In this document: positions 18,975 through 30,989 of the stretch, piece by piece
Position numbering within the stretch: the first letter of the stretch is position 1
Layout of the letters: every line of letters begins with the position of its first letter
Made by a program: the position numbers and the translations under genes
Assembly (NCBI RefSeq): GCF_907164915.1
Contig: NW_025919567.1
Coordinates: forward strand, 62,001-126,000
Source: Impatiens glandulifera
Lineage: Eukaryota; Streptophyta; Magnoliopsida; Ericales; Balsaminaceae
DNA: 64,000 nt
Reading direction: 5' to 3'
Notes under the pieces: model-generated
Database searches by the model: none
What the model was told of the DNA's origin: nothing
What the model saw: only the letters and a program-made list of their open reading frames with translations

Positions 18975-21900
18975 TCAATTGATTAAGATTAGTAAGACCC
19001 AAGATATTTCGAAAATGTGAAAACTTAGCTTCCTGTAGCGGATGTCGATATGCTTTGTTCTTGAGTGCAACACCGGATTATATGTGATCGCTATGGCGCT
19101 GGTGTTGTCACAAAAGATTGGAGATTCCTTTGCTTCTATTCCGAAATCCCTGAGTTGCTGTTGAATCCAGAGGAGTTGTGCGCAGCAGCTTCCAGCCGCT
19201 AGGTACTCCGCCTCTACGGTTGAGGTTGCAACGGATGTTTGTTTCTTGCTGCTCCAAGTAACTAACCGGTCACCCAGGAACTGACAGGTTCCACTTGTAC
19301 TCTTTCTGTCGATTTTGCATCCCGCGTAATCGGCATCTGAATAGCTTATTAGATTGAAGCTCGAGTCTTTTGGGTACCAAAGTCCCACTTCTTGAGTTTC
19401 CTTCAAATATTTTAGGATTCTTTTGGCCGCAGTGTAATGAGATTGCTTTGAATTTGCTTGGAACCTTCCGCATACTCCAACTGCAAACAGAATGTCGGGT
19501 CGGCTTGCCGTGAGATACAGCAGCGATCCGATCATTCCTCGATATGCTGTGATGTCAACGGCTTGACCATCTTCATCTTTGTCCAGCTTTACGGACGGAC
19601 TCATTGGCGTAGCTGCTTCGGCACATGTATCCATCCCAAATCTCTTCAGCAGTTCGGCTGTATACTTCGGTTGGCTTATAAAGATTCCGGCTTCAATCTG
19701 CTTAACCTGAAGTCCTAGAAAGAAACTCATTTCCCCCATCATACTCATTTGAAATCTATCAGTCATCATTTTCGAAAACTTATCACATAATTTTGGATCG
19801 GTTGATCCGAATATGATATCATCAACATAAATTTGAACAAGTAAAATTTGTTCCTTTCTTAAAAATATAAAAGGGTTTTGTCTACCGAACCTATTGTAAA
19901 TTTTTGATCAAATAAGAATTGTGTCAAAGTATCATACCAAGCTCTTGGAGCTTGTTTCAAACCGTAAAGGGCTTTATTCAGCCGGTAAACGTGATTTTCA
20001 TGTTCTGGATTTTTAAAACCTGGAGGTTGGTTAACATACACCTCTTCATTTACTTTACCGTTTAGAAAAGCACTCTTTACATCCATTTGATAAACTTTGA
20101 AGTTTTTGAAAGCTGCATATGCTAAAAATATTCTAATTGCCTCAAGTCTAGCTACGGGGGCGAATGATTCTTCAAAATCAATGCCTTCTTCCTGTTTATA
20201 GCCTTGAGCCACTAACCGGGCTTTGTTCCTCGTAACTAAACCGTCTTCATTGAGTTTATTTCTGAATACCCATCGTGTGCCTATAACCGGTTTGTTTTTC
20301 GGTCTAGGGACTAGGTACCAGACTTTATTTCTCTCAAACTCGTTTAATTCCTCTTGCATTGCCAAGATCCAATCTGGATCTGACAGTGCTTCATCCACCT
20401 TTTTCGGCTCAATTTGTGATATGAAAGCAGAGTTTCCATAGTGATCCAAATTTTGTTGCCTAGTTCGGACGGGTGAGGATATGTTACCTATTTCTAGTTC
20501 AAGAGGATGATTTTTGTTCCTTCTGAGGTTAATCCGAGACGTGTCTACCAAGCTTTCGGCTGGTTGATCAAGGTTAGACTGATCGGTAGGCTGAACAGAG
20601 TCAGACCGACCGATTTCTTCAGTAGAAACTGAAGCGTCAACTTTCTGCGGTAAAGCAGCTTGATCAGGCTGAATTTCAACATCAACCGCTTGGTCCTTGA
20701 CAAAACGTCTAAAAACCGGAACCTCGTCTTCATCATCAGAATAGATATTGAAATTTTCCATTCTGTTGTGAAGGTCGAAGGGTAATGCAGTGTTTCGCTC
20801 AACCGATTCATCGAAAACAACGTGTGCGGTTTCTTCAACTGTTAAAGTCCTAGTATTGTATATTCTGTAGGCTTTACTCACAGCTGAATATCCCAACATT
20901 ATTCCCTCATCGAATTTAGCATCAAAAGCGGTCAAGTAATTCTTGCCGTTATTGTGAACAAATCATTTACTACCAAAAATTCGAAAATACCGTACACTTG
21001 GAACTTGATCAAAATAAATTTCAAAAGGAGTTTTCGAAAACCGTTTGGTTACTAAAGATCGATTTTGTGTATAGCAAGCGGTGTTGATAGCTTCAGCCCA
21101 AAACTTTTGAGCGATACCCGAATCGGCTATCATTGACCTTGCGGCTTCCTTGAGAGTTCGGTTTCTTCTCTCAGCCAGGCCATTTTGTTGAGGAGTTCTG
21201 GCACTAGACAACTCGTGCCTAATACCGGAATCATCAAGAAAAGTAGTTAAATTACTGTTTATAAACTCAATTCCTCTATCACTTCTGATTTTATTTACTC
21301 GAATAGATTTTTCATTTTGTATTCTCAAAATCAGTTTAATCAAGTTTTGAGTTGCTTGATTCTTAGAAGCTAGAAAGGTAACCCAAGTAAATTTGGAGTA
21401 ATCATCAATAACCACCATAGTATAATGCATGCCTCCTAAACTGGTTACTTTAACCGGACCAAACAGATCCATATGCAAAAGTTCTAAACATCTTTTAGAT
21501 TGATAATTTCCTTTATTTTTGAAAGATGATTTTACTTGTTTCCCCATTTGACATGCAACACATACTTTATCTTTTGAAAACTTGACTTTTGGAAAACCGT
21601 GAACCAGTTCTTTGGAACAAATAAAGTTAATCGTTTTGAAATTCAAGTGATTTAACCGTTTATGCCAAAGCCAGTTTGGGTCATTTCCGGCTATCATACA
21701 CACAGGTTTTTCGAAATCAGTTTTCCAGTTTACTTTGTAAATATTTCCTATCCGGTTACCGGTTAGCAAAGTGTCATTATTTTGATTTTTGACCAAGCAT
21801 GAGTTTTTATGAAATTCAACTTTGTAGCCCACATCACACATTTGGCTTATGCTTAACAGGTTAAAGCTTAGTTTTTCTACTAATAGTACATTATTTATGG

Positions 21901-22102
21901 ATAATTCACCATGGAAAATCTTACCCTTGCCCACGGTTTTACCTTTTGAGTTATCCCCAAATGTGATGAATGCTCCGGTTTCGTACTTGATGTCGGTCAG
22001 TAGCTCTTTGTTTCCGGTCATGTGCCTTGAGCATCCACTGTCCAAGTACCATTCTGAATTCTTTAACCGGTTGCTCCTCCTAACCTCTTCGTCGTTTTCC
22101 AT
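18975..22102 (-). pseudogene. pol: E2 pol: protease, integrase, RT, RNase H; broken
   Basis: Protease DSGCSRHMTG near 22030; integrase HHCC finger (HKRLNH ... CVACQMGK) near 21560-21690; catalytic D, D, E in HMDLFGP, RSDRGIEF and NGLAERRN, all present; RT with YVDD at 19818-19829; RNase H to about 19000. Lesions: TGA at about 20960-20962 after FRIFGSK, a small frame-breaking change near 19859, and a deletion of about 90 bp near 19045 that removes the end of RNase H (after KHIDIR) and shifts the frame. The enzyme set is therefore not usable in this copy. Confidence 0.93.
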
Positions 22103-22110
22103 GAAGCAGG

Positions 22111-23250
22111 TTACTTTCTCTTCACCATCTTCATTATCGGAGTATGCCCACTCGCTTCCACCGTCGGATGCAATGAGTGCTTTTTGAATTTCTTTTCCTT
22201 CATCAGCATGTTGATCATCGTTTCTTCGGTAGTCGTTTCGTTGGTTATTGTTGTTTCCCCGATAATTGTTTCCTTGATAATTGTTTCCCTGATACCGGTT
22301 GCCTTGATAGTTATTCCCTTGATAATTTCCTTGATAGTTTCCTTCCGGTTTTCTATCGTCTCTTCTTGGTTTCTACACTCTGACCTGAAATGTCCAAAAC
22401 CATCACAGTTATAACATCTCTTATTTGATTTATCTACATAGTTATAATTAAAATCATTATTAGATGGTGGCTGGCTCTTCTTCATGAATTTCCCGAATTT
22501 CTGAGCTAGCATTGCCATCACATCGTCGGTTATTTGATCGGTGTTTTTGACTGGAGCCGGTGCGGTTGATACTGGAGCCGCCGGTTCCACCGATGTGACC
22601 AAAGCTCTTGTTGCGGTTGATGTGGATGCTTCATCTTCGATCCGAGACTTGATCTTGAATTCGTAAGCTTTCAAGTCCTCAAACACATCATGCAACTTCA
22701 TCTGCCCAAGGGTGCTTGACTCCCTCATCACCATGGTCTTGATATCCCACGTGCTTGGCAAAGATCTTAGAGCTTTGATGATCACTTCTCGGTTGTCATA
22801 CTTCTTTCCGAGTGTCTGAAGCTCGTTTACTACACTGGTGAACCGGTTGCTGAATTCCTTCATGTTTTCCCCCGGTTTCATCCTTATGTTTTCATACTTC
22901 TGCGTAGCCACCAAGATTTTGTTCTCCTTGGTTCTTTCGTTTCCCTCGTGGATCTGAATGATCGTTTCCCAGGCTTCCTTTGCATTTTCACACTCTGATA
23001 TTTTGTTCAAAGTGTTGTTATCTATAGCCTTATAGATATGCCTCATGCAACGGTTGTCCAGATTACTTCTTCTCCGATCTTCACTCGTCCATAGGCTTTC
23101 CTCCTTGTTGATCTTGATCGGTCCCTCTTTCAGGACTCGGCTCATCTCATCATCTAACGTAATCAGATGTAGATACATCTGTTTCTTCCAACTGCTAAAC
23201 GCTTCGCTGTTTAGCATTGGCGGCTTGTCGCTGTGGGTCATGCTTCCCAT
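22111..23250 (-). pseudogene. gag: E2 gag, UBN2-type with CCHC knuckle; frameshifted near 3' end
   Basis: Start chosen at ATG 23250 (MGSMTHSDKPPML); upstream codons belong to the LTR/PBS. Residues about 20-240 are the copia UBN2 capsid region. The CCHC zinc knuckle CYNCDGFGHFRSEC is at residues 279-292. Just after it, near 22375, the frame slips by one; in the other frame there is a Tyr-Gln-Gly-Asn repeat region (22215-22350), and this frame runs on into pol. gag and pol were thus one polyprotein frame. Packs element RNA into particles. Confidence 0.9.
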
Positions 23251-23281
23251 CTTCTTAGGTTGCTTGAGTGCTAAGAACCTC

Positions 23282-23293
23282 GCTCTGATACCA
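23282..23293 (-). other. E2 primer binding site
   Basis: TGGTATCAGAGC on the minus strand, two bases inside the 5' LTR. Complement of the 3' end of plant initiator tRNA-Met, standard for Ty1/copia. Confidence 0.9.
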
Positions 23294-23295
23294 CT

Positions 23296-24560
23296 TGTTA
23301 GGATCGGGGACGCCCTTGGAGGACTGGGGTGTTTCCGGTTTCGGTAAGGGTGGCCGCTTACAACACACACACCACTTTGGTGATAGTCCGGTTAAAGACT
23401 AAAACCGTTCTCAGCACTACACAATCTGTCACAGACTCTTGAACCGGGTTCAAGGGCGGAAATGTCTGTTTCAGGTTGAAGCAACGAATGCGACTTTTAG
23501 ATGATGTTTTAGAAGGAGTAGGTTTTATGGATATGAGTGACCGGTTTTGGGAGTATGATTGTTTTTGAGGTTAAGGTTAAGTAAAGAAATGAAAGGAAAG
23601 GAAAGAACACGAGACAAGAGATTTGTTTATGGATGTTCGGAGCAAACCCTCCTACGTCACCCCTTCTTCTCAGGTTATGAGAAGGATCTCCACTAACTCT
23701 TTAGAGTTACAACTACACTTCCGGTCGAGCCCAACTTCGCTACTCGCCGGTTACACCAAACTCACGCTTTGATGTAATACAACAACACAGCACAATAACA
23801 CACAAAGAACTTCCGGTTTTAGACACACCGGTTTTACAGTATAGACTTTATCTCTCCAGAATTTAATGCTTTATGACTTTCACAACTTATGATGCTCACA
23901 AATACAACTTCCGAACTGCATTGAATGAAGACGATCCGTCTTCCTTTTATAGCTGAAAGTAGCCAACGGTTACTTTCTTCTCTCTCTTGCGGATTGGTCG
24001 ATCATTATCACGCCTGTTTGCAGAAAGGTTGCTTGCACGCTTCAACTTCCTCAACACCTGGCATTCATGCAGGTGACTCTGAGCATAGGATGACATAGTC
24101 GGTTTTCAGATTGAGACACGTGTTGAACATCCACTACCGGTTGTCAGCATCGGATCAACAAAGCATCATTGCTTTCCTCGCATGCTTCTGATCGGATCTG
24201 ATCTTCTTTTATTCTTTCAAGACACGTTTCTTCCGTCATGGTACGTCACTCTTGAATTTTGAATCTTCTGACTTTTGTTCTGAACCATCCGGTTTTTGTG
24301 TCTTGTAGTGTATTATCCGGTTGGAGAGTATAATCTTTCTTCTTCGTTAACCGGTCGCTTGAGAAGGTAGAACCGGTTCCCTTGATTTTTAACTTGATCA
24401 CTTGAGGTTGGTTTCTTTGAAGTAGTAGCAACCGGTTTTTGATGCCCCAACCGGTTCATACGGTTTTAGAAGTACCTGCACATGAAGTTTAACTTCTGTT
24501 TAGTTTGTCTGGCCGGTTGTCTGGCCGGTTCCAAAATTAATCTACTTAATTTTTCTATCA
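23296..24560 (-). repeat. E2 5' LTR
   Basis: 1265 bp, same ends as the 3' LTR. TATA box TATAAAAG on the minus strand at 23944-23951; hairpin block 23650-23685 (CTTCTCA, loop, TGAGAAG). Carries a 12-bp tandem duplication near 24508-24531 absent from the other LTR. Confidence 0.95.
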
Positions 24561-25075
24561 AGGACGTATAACTCCTTTAGACTCTGTATAAAGGGAAGCG
24601 TAGTTAGATAAGGACGTCTAACTCCTTTAGACGTTGCCTAAAGGGATGGTAGTTAGACGAGGTCGTCTAACTCCTTTAGACGCTATCTAAAGGGAAGTGT
24701 AGTTAGATGAGGACATCTAACTTCTTTAGACGCGGTCTAAAGGGAAGCGTAGTTAGACGAGGACGTCTAACTCCTTTAGACGTTGTCTAAAGAGAAATTT
24801 AGTCATACGAGGATGTCTAACTCCTCTAGACGCTATCTAAAGGAATGCATAGTTATACGAGGACGTCTAACTCTTTTAGACGTTGTCTAACTTCTTTAGA
24901 TGTTGTCTAAAGGGAAACGTAGTTAAAAGAGGTCGTCTAACACCTTTAGATGTTGTCTAAAGGGAAGTGTAGTTAGACGATGACGTATAACTCTTTTAGA
25001 CGCTTTGGACAGGGAAGTGTAATTAGGCGAGGACATATAAATCCTTTAGACGCGGTCTAAAGAAGAAAGATTGAT
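24561..25075 (+). repeat. H LTR array, about 50-bp TTAGACG units
   Basis: About ten degenerate copies of a 50-bp unit with CGTAGTTAGACGAGGACGTC, TAACTCCTTTAGACG and GTCTAAAGGGAAG. Each unit holds nested TTAGAC/GTCTAA inverted pairs. Continues the piece at 11181-11247. Confidence 0.88.
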
Positions 25076-25935
25076 GCCTCGCTTTAGCAGCTGTTTGAAG
25101 GAAGCATCCGTCTAACCACGATCTCTTTACATTCTACTCCACTTACTTCTGAGCAATCTGACAATCCAGCTTAGTCTATCAAATGAATGAATGCCACATA
25201 TGCGGATATCTACATTTCTAGTACAAGACAAGATTAGAGGATATTTGATGCACTATATGTTCAATACGGCCACGATCCAAATACATTGAGTCTACTGTAC
25301 TCTCATACTATAGGAGGTCGTCCAACGGACACATGCCACATGTCCACAAAGAATATTCGACCGTTGGTGTACTTCAACCATAAATAGAAGCTCAAGGACA
25401 ACGGTCGAATAAATTAAATACTAAGACACCAACGAAAGAATTAACCGATCGAAATTCATAGTTTTGAACAAAAAATAACAACTACTTAACACACATGAAA
25501 ATCTCTTATTGTCTGTCTGTCTTTTTGTGATCATATTGTAATTATATACTGTCTTCTCTATGAGAATCCTTAGTGTTGTAAGTTGAACAGAGGCTGTTCT
25601 GTTCAACAGGGAGTTATCTAACTTAGTGAGTTATATATGATTCAAAGTATTTAGTGGATATCCTCCCGGTTGTGGAAGAAGGGGTGACATAGGAGTTTTA
25701 TCTTCGAACATCCATAAAACACCTTGTGTCCTTTACTTTCTGCCATTTGCATTTAGTTTTATAAAGCTTCAAATTCAATAAACAGTTCTGCACTATAATC
25801 TGTTTCAAGAGTTTGGAATATTTGCGAAGAATAGAAATAGATATTAATCCCTCATAGGATTACTATCGAATCGTTTATCGTAAGTTGTTCACAATAGTCA
25901 CACCATAGTCTCTATTGTCAGTTTCGATCTTAACA
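24561..25935 (+). repeat. H: right part of an old plus-strand LTR
   Basis: After the array it follows the E7 LTR closely: GTTTGAAG..AGCATCCGTCTA, TTCGACCGTTGGTGT, a TATA-like ATAAATAG at 25380-25387, GTAAGTTGAACAGAG, AAGGGGTGACATAGGAG near 25680, and the end CGATCTTAACA at 25935. The left part of the LTR and any body lie beyond X, left of the window. No PBS follows the LTR end, so it is a 3' or solo LTR. Confidence 0.78.
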
Positions 25936-26040
25936 AACTTTCATCAATGACTCTAGTTACCAACTTTTGGGACATGAAAATTTTCATCAATGATTTTATC
26001 AGAATCGAGAGAACTTCATCAATGGTCTTTTTTTTATGTG
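25936..26040. other. Unassigned junction sequence between H and E6
   Basis: Contains TTCATCAATG three times in about 90 bp. It may be eroded E6 integrase-region sequence at the H insertion site, but I could not align it securely. Confidence 0.4.
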
Positions 26041-26863
26041 TGTTTCATATTTTCAAATGTGAACAAATGTTGTTAATAGTTTTAAAATTAAGATGATTTA
26101 ATCTCTCATGGCAAAGCCAGTTTTTATCATTTTTGGCTATCATGCATACGGAATTAAATATCTTATTTTTCTAGTTCATTTTGTAAGAGATTCTTACTCT
26201 ACTTCCGGTCAGTAGGGTAACACCCTACTCCTTAAATAGACATGCATGAGTTTGAAAATCAATAGTATATCCATTGACACACAAATTGCTTATACTAATT
26301 AGGTTATAACACAAATTCTCAACAAGTAACACGTCATTGATGGTGAGGTTACCATGGATAATCTTACCCTTACCCATGGTCTTACCCTAGTTGGTATCAC
26401 CAAAATTGATCTTAGGCCCAGTGCACTTCGTCATTTCAGTTAGAAGTCGTCTATCACCGATCATGTGTCTGGAACAATCACTGTCCAGATACCAGATAGA
26501 TTCTTCCAAGAAGCTAACTTGTTGTACCTATAAATAAACATATTTACAGTTTTGGTACCCACAAAATTGGGTCCCCGGTTAATTAGTCTATTGGGAATAT
26601 ATATTTGAGTTATCTTGATAGATTTCTCATGTTGTTTTGTGAGTAGTGCGTATGATTTAGGCTTAGCATACGTCTTCCTTCTAACAGCTATTCCATTAAC
26701 CTTAGAGGATAGTTTTTGTTTAAAGCTCTTTAACTTCTTGTCAGGTTTTGGTTTTCCAAACTTACTGATTGCTCCCTTTTTGAGCTTCAGCCAGCTTTCA
26801 TTTGGCTTTAAATAAATAATCTCCTCCTTTAATATTAAGTCCTCACAGCTTCGAACAGTTCCA
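26041..26863 (-). pseudogene. E6 gag-pol fragment (gag C-terminus, protease, pre-integrase)
   Basis: Reading right to left: the end of gag (SWLKLKKG-like stretch, then YIPN..I), a protease segment with the complement of DSDCSRHM near 26460-26490, and a pre-integrase stretch matching E2 21620-21760. Many stops. The matching N-terminal gag is at 56244-57701 on the other side of E4, so one gag has been split by about 29 kb of nested DNA. A short part of gag (roughly 20 codons) is missing at the junction. Confidence 0.8.
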
Positions 26864-28065
26864 TTTGTATGGAGCGCGTCCGGTATTTTGTATATTTAGT
26901 ATCTTATAGAACGTGTCCGATTTTTATTAAAATCAATATTTTATCAAGAGGTGCATCCCATAGTTTATCCAAATCGGTTTTTGGATAAATTTCTCCGGTA
27001 ATTTACCAATTCGGTTTTATTCTAAGCGTCCTTAGTATTTTACCACTTCGATCCTACACAAGGCGCTTCCGGTACTTACCATGTTTGGTATTTTGAAAAA
27101 GTGTTTTCCTGTACCTAAACAATCTTAGCTCTCGATTAAGCATTCGTTATGGGCAGTCTGACATGGTAGTAGAATCAGACCAACAAAAGAACTGCTATGA
27201 ATCTAGACAAGTCAAACCCTCTAAGTTGTACGTTTCTCGTACATCGCAATCCCATTAATGAACATTTTGTCTTACTATCATCCAAGTACAGACAAGATCA
27301 AAGAGGATCCTCACTGATGTACTATTCTGGAACTCAGCCAATCAAATTAGGATTGGTTCCCTCTGAAGCAAATTTGTCTGTTATATGTTTGTTGAAATAT
27401 GACTATTTAAGAAAAGATAGACGACAGTTTTCTACACGGCTTAACTTTTGCTTCACCGATTGATTGTGAGAATACAAGCTTTAAAACTTACAAAAACTAT
27501 TTTAACCACCAACTGCTTCTACAACCGTGTTACAAGAAAAACACTGATTTTCTCACTACTTTCTCAAGCATTCAAAGTTTTAAAAGCCTACAAGTGTGCT
27601 AAAGCGTTAAAGTTGTATTACATATTGTTTATTCTGTGTGAGTTTTCACTTTTGTAAGTTGACATAATTTGTTTCTGTTCAAAAAAGTGTTGTGTGCTAG
27701 GAGTTCGGAAACAAGTAGTGTTTAAGTCCTGGTTGTCCGACTAGGTTTGTATAAGTGTTGTATTCAAACTAAATCTTCTAGTGAATATCCTTCTCAAATT
27801 TGAGAAGAAGGGGTGACGTAAGAGCTTTTTACTCTGAACATCCATAAAATCTTTTGTCTCGTGTGTTAATCTCTCTTTTAATCCCACTCACCTACTACTT
27901 TAAGTCTAAACAAACACTTCCGCACTTGAACTTTGTTCACGAGTTTTGACGACTTGCGAAGATTAGAAACATATATTAACTTCTAACATAGTTAATATCA
28001 AACGAAGTGTGTAAGAATTCGACATAGTTAGACCCCCGTCTCTATTGTTGTACCCGATCCTAACA
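26864..28065 (+). repeat. E4 5' LTR, first about 430 bp missing
   Basis: Matches 55050-56243 of the 3' LTR from TTGTATGGAGC onwards and ends CCCGATCCTAACA. Has the perfect palindrome CTTCTCAAATTTGAGAAG (27790-27807) followed by AAGGGGTGACGTAAGAG. The missing LTR start and the missing bit of E6 gag suggest one deletion across the insertion edge. Confidence 0.82.
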
Positions 28066-28067
28066 AG

Positions 28068-28080
28068 TAGTATTAGAGTA
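28068..28080 (+). other. Decayed E4 primer binding site
   Basis: TAGTATTAGAGTA, two bases after the LTR, compared with TGGTATTAGAGCC in E5 and X. Confidence 0.6.
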
Positions 28081-28137
28081 GACTGTTTCTATTCTCAAGC
28101 ATTTCAATATCATCATGTTTTCCTCCAACAAGCCCCC

Positions 28138-28862
28138 ATGTTCCGAAGTGCAGACTTCATTGATTGGAAGTTACGCATGCAGGTGTACTTAGCGTCACAA
28201 GACGACGACATGTGGTATTTTATTACTATGGCCCGATAAAGATTGAAAAGGAAAGACGCGAGTGGAACAATGAAGACAAAAGGAAGAACAATCTTGATAA
28301 CATGGCAAAGAACGCTCTGTATAAGACTCTCGACAAGAACATGTTTGCAAAAATCATAGCATGCGCCACTACCAAGGAAGTATGGGAGAATATCATTCAA
28401 CTCAATGAGGGCAACAAACAGACTAGAGAAAACAAAATTATGATTTTTACTCAGAAGTTTGATAACATCAAGATGCGTCCCGGAGAAACGATGAACGAAT
28501 TTGATGAACTCTTCACTAGCATTGTCAATGAACTTTCCATTTTGGGAAAGGTTTATGGAAACAAAGAGATCATAGTCAAGGCGTTGAAAGCTCTTCCTAG
28601 CACTTCAACATGATGTAGTTGCATGATATGTTTGATGATCTAAAAGCGTATGAGTTCGAGATAAACTCAAGGAATGAAGATGAGACTTCATACTCTAACG
28701 TCACTAGAGCATTGGTGTCCTCTATAGAGCCAACAGCCCCTGCACCCATCAAGTCTGCTAAGCAGGTCAGCGAAGATGCGATGGCCTTACTTGTCAAGAA
28801 GTTTGGCAAATTCATGAAGAAGAATCAATCCAACTCATCTTTTAAGAACAATAATAACTCTA
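28138..28862 (+). pseudogene. gag: E4 gag, first part
   Basis: UBN2-type gag: APMFRSADFIDW, then LDKNMFAKIIACATTKEVWE, LNEGNKQTRENK and MRPGETMNEFDE. Frameshift near 28240 and stop at 28611-28613. Cut at 28862 by E3; the sequence resumes at 32317 after the duplicated CTCTA. Confidence 0.85.
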
Positions 28863-30473
28863 TGTTAGGATCTAGATCACCGATGGCGGACCGGAGTCCG
28901 GCTAAAGTAGAGTCTCTGACAACACTCAACGGTTGGCGCTAATCCGGTTAAAAATTAACACCGGTTTCAATACCACACAAACTGTCATAAACCTTTAAAC
29001 CGAGTTCAAGTGCGGAAGTGGTTTGTTTCAGGTTGAAGCAAAATAGAGATGCATTTTGGAGAATGTCGGTTGAGGATTAGTGAGGCGGTTGGAATAGTAT
29101 GGGTCGGTTAGAATATGGAACCGGTTAGAATATGGAGAGTCGGTTAGAATATGGAACCGGAAGAAAGTAAAGCACGAGAAAGGTTTTTATGGATGTTCAG
29201 AGATAAAACTCCTACGTCACCCCTTCTTCTCAAACCACGAGAAGGATATTCACTAAGGAATACACAAACACAATACACGATTGAGTCTTATTGACTACTC
29301 GATAATCACTCTTATAATTCTCACAGATATTGTAACACAAACACACTCAAGCTTTGAATCTTAGAGAGATAAGCACTTTGTAACTTTTTGTTGCTATTTC
29401 TTAGCGCTTGTTCACTTGTTGTTCAAAGACTTGTTATTTTTCATCTTCCTCGACTTCTCCTTTTATAGGTGAAAATGTGCCAACGGTCACATTTCTTCAA
29501 CGGATAACTTCAGAGGTTCAGCATAGCATTAAATGCGGTTTAGGCTTCCAAGGCATGGAGCAGACCAGATGGATTTGTCTTTAATTGATTATAGCAACTG
29601 TCGGTTGGACAGTTACTTGATCCTGGGAGATTTCTCCTTTGACTTATACCAGAATAGAAACTTTTCTTCAGGCTATCTTCTGCAGCCTGTAGCATATCAT
29701 CAGACTTGTATGAATATGGCAATGTCACAGTCTGATCCTTTGATGTCATCTTCTGCATATGCCCAAAGTGTTTACTTGCACCAATTTGTAATTTGTTCTT
29801 TATTTGATATCCTCGACTTCTTTCTCTAAATGGTCTTCTCGTTGGATTTGAATTGAGTAATTCATTCTAACTTATCATGCTAACAGGTTGTTCAGTTCAA
29901 CCGGATAGCTTCAGGTATGTTTGCAGGTTGTTCAGTTCAACCGGATAGCTTCAGGTATGTTTGCAGGTTGTTCAGTTCAACCAGATAGCTTCAAGTATGT
30001 TTACAGGTTGTTCAGTTCAACCGGATAGCTTCAGGTATGTTTACAGGTTGTTCAGTTCAACTGGATAGCTCCAGGTATGTTTGCAGGTTGTTCAGTTCAA
30101 CCGGATAGCTTCAAGTATGTTTGCAGGTTGATCAGTTCAACCGGATAGCTTCAGGTATGTTTGCAAGTTGTTCTGTTCAACCGGATAGCTTCAGGTATGT
30201 TTGCAGGTTGTTCAGTTCAACCGGATAGCTTCAGGTATGTTTGCAGGTTGTTCATTTCAACCGGATAGCTTCAGGTATGTTTACAGGTTGTTCAGTTCAA
30301 CCGGATAGCTTCAGGTATGTTTGCAGGTTGTTCAGTTCAACCGGATAGCTTCAGGTTTTGGATTTTGCTTCTTGTATTCGGCTTGATTTCTTGGCTGGTT
30401 AGAATTCTTGACCGTTCTTGCACAATAAATTTGTTTTGTTAAGTTCTTATTAACCGATCAATTTTATCTAACA
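28863..30473 (-). repeat. E3 3' LTR
   Basis: 1611 bp, plus-strand view TGTTAGGATCTAGATC ... TTTTATCTAACA. TATA box TATAAAAG on the minus strand at 29460-29467; hairpin block near 29210-29237; 40-bp tandem array in U3. Confidence 0.92.
29885..30356 (-). repeat. 40-bp tandem array in E3 3' LTR
   Basis: About 12 copies of a 40-bp unit beginning AGGTTGTTCAGTTCAACCGG and ending TATGTTTGC, highly similar to one another. A matching array with about 12 units is in the 5' LTR remnant. Confidence 0.93.
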
Positions 30474-30788
30474 ATTTCTCCCTTTTTGATTATTTTATTT
30501 AAAATATTCAAAACCATGCGTCCGATGGTCGTTTAAAGAGTTTGTTGTTTTGAAGATATTTTGGAAAAGACTTGAAAAGTTTTGCAAAAAATTTGATAAA
30601 AGTTTTATCTATCAATTTCTCCCTTTTTGATTATTTTATTTAAAATATTCAAAACTATGCAAGAAGTAAGAAGTAGGCCGGTTTAAGAATCTTATGTTTG
30701 TTTGGTCAGTTTTAAAAAGCTTATGTTTTTTTTGCCGGTTTTAAAAAGCTTATGTTTGTTTGGCCGGTGTTTGGAAAAACGGTTTGGT
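30474..30788 (-). repeat. E3 3' non-coding region with duplicated PPT
   Basis: The LTR/PPT junction segment (ATTTCTCCCTTTTTGATT, then ATTTAAAATATTCAAAAC) occurs at 30474 and again at about 30616, the second preceded by the LTR-start-like TTTTATCTATCA. Confidence 0.8.
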
Positions 30789-30983
30789 TTAAGGAGAACA
30801 ATATTTGAAGAAGAATTTTGTATGAAAATTTTTGTAATCTAACAATTCTAAAATATTTCTAAGGGAAGAAAACTTAGACTCGACAAGTGGCTTTGTGAGG
30901 ATGTTAGCCACTTCATGCTTGTTCCCTTCATGTGATGTGTTTGTCAGCAGCCGGCTGTCCGGATGCAATGTTGTCTCTTCCAA
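30789..30983 (-). pseudogene. E3 remnant of RNase H C-terminus
   Basis: EVANILTKPLVESKFSSLRN matches the last segment of copia pol (VADIFTKPLQ..). The rest of pol is gone. Confidence 0.8.
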
Positions 30984-30989
30984 GCTTTT

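Larger units (their letters stand above)
11248..24560 (-). mobile_element. E2: complete Ty1/copia element with accessory ORFs A, B, C
   Basis: 13.3 kb, flanked by the 5-bp duplication AGGAC (11243-11247 and 24561-24565). LTRs are 11248-12500 and 23296-24560. Read on the minus strand: LTR, PBS, gag, pol, ORF A, ORF B, ORF C, three PPT copies, LTR. The LTRs differ by about 18 substitutions counted by eye in 1253 bp plus one 12-bp duplication (GGCCGGTTGTCT) in the 5' LTR, about 98.6% identity. This is the youngest or nearly youngest copia insertion here. gag-pol has frameshifts, a stop and a deletion, yet ORFs A and C are open. Confidence 0.95.

Noticed and set aside
20963..23250. Separate gag and pol ORFs linked by programmed frameshift in E2
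   Set aside because: The sibling copies and the YQGN region indicate one continuous frame broken by a single indel; no slippery site with structure seen.
29533..29829. 98-codon ORF within the E3 LTR on the plus strand
   Set aside because: Antisense to the LTR leader, no conservation in related LTRs at codon level; shadow ORF.
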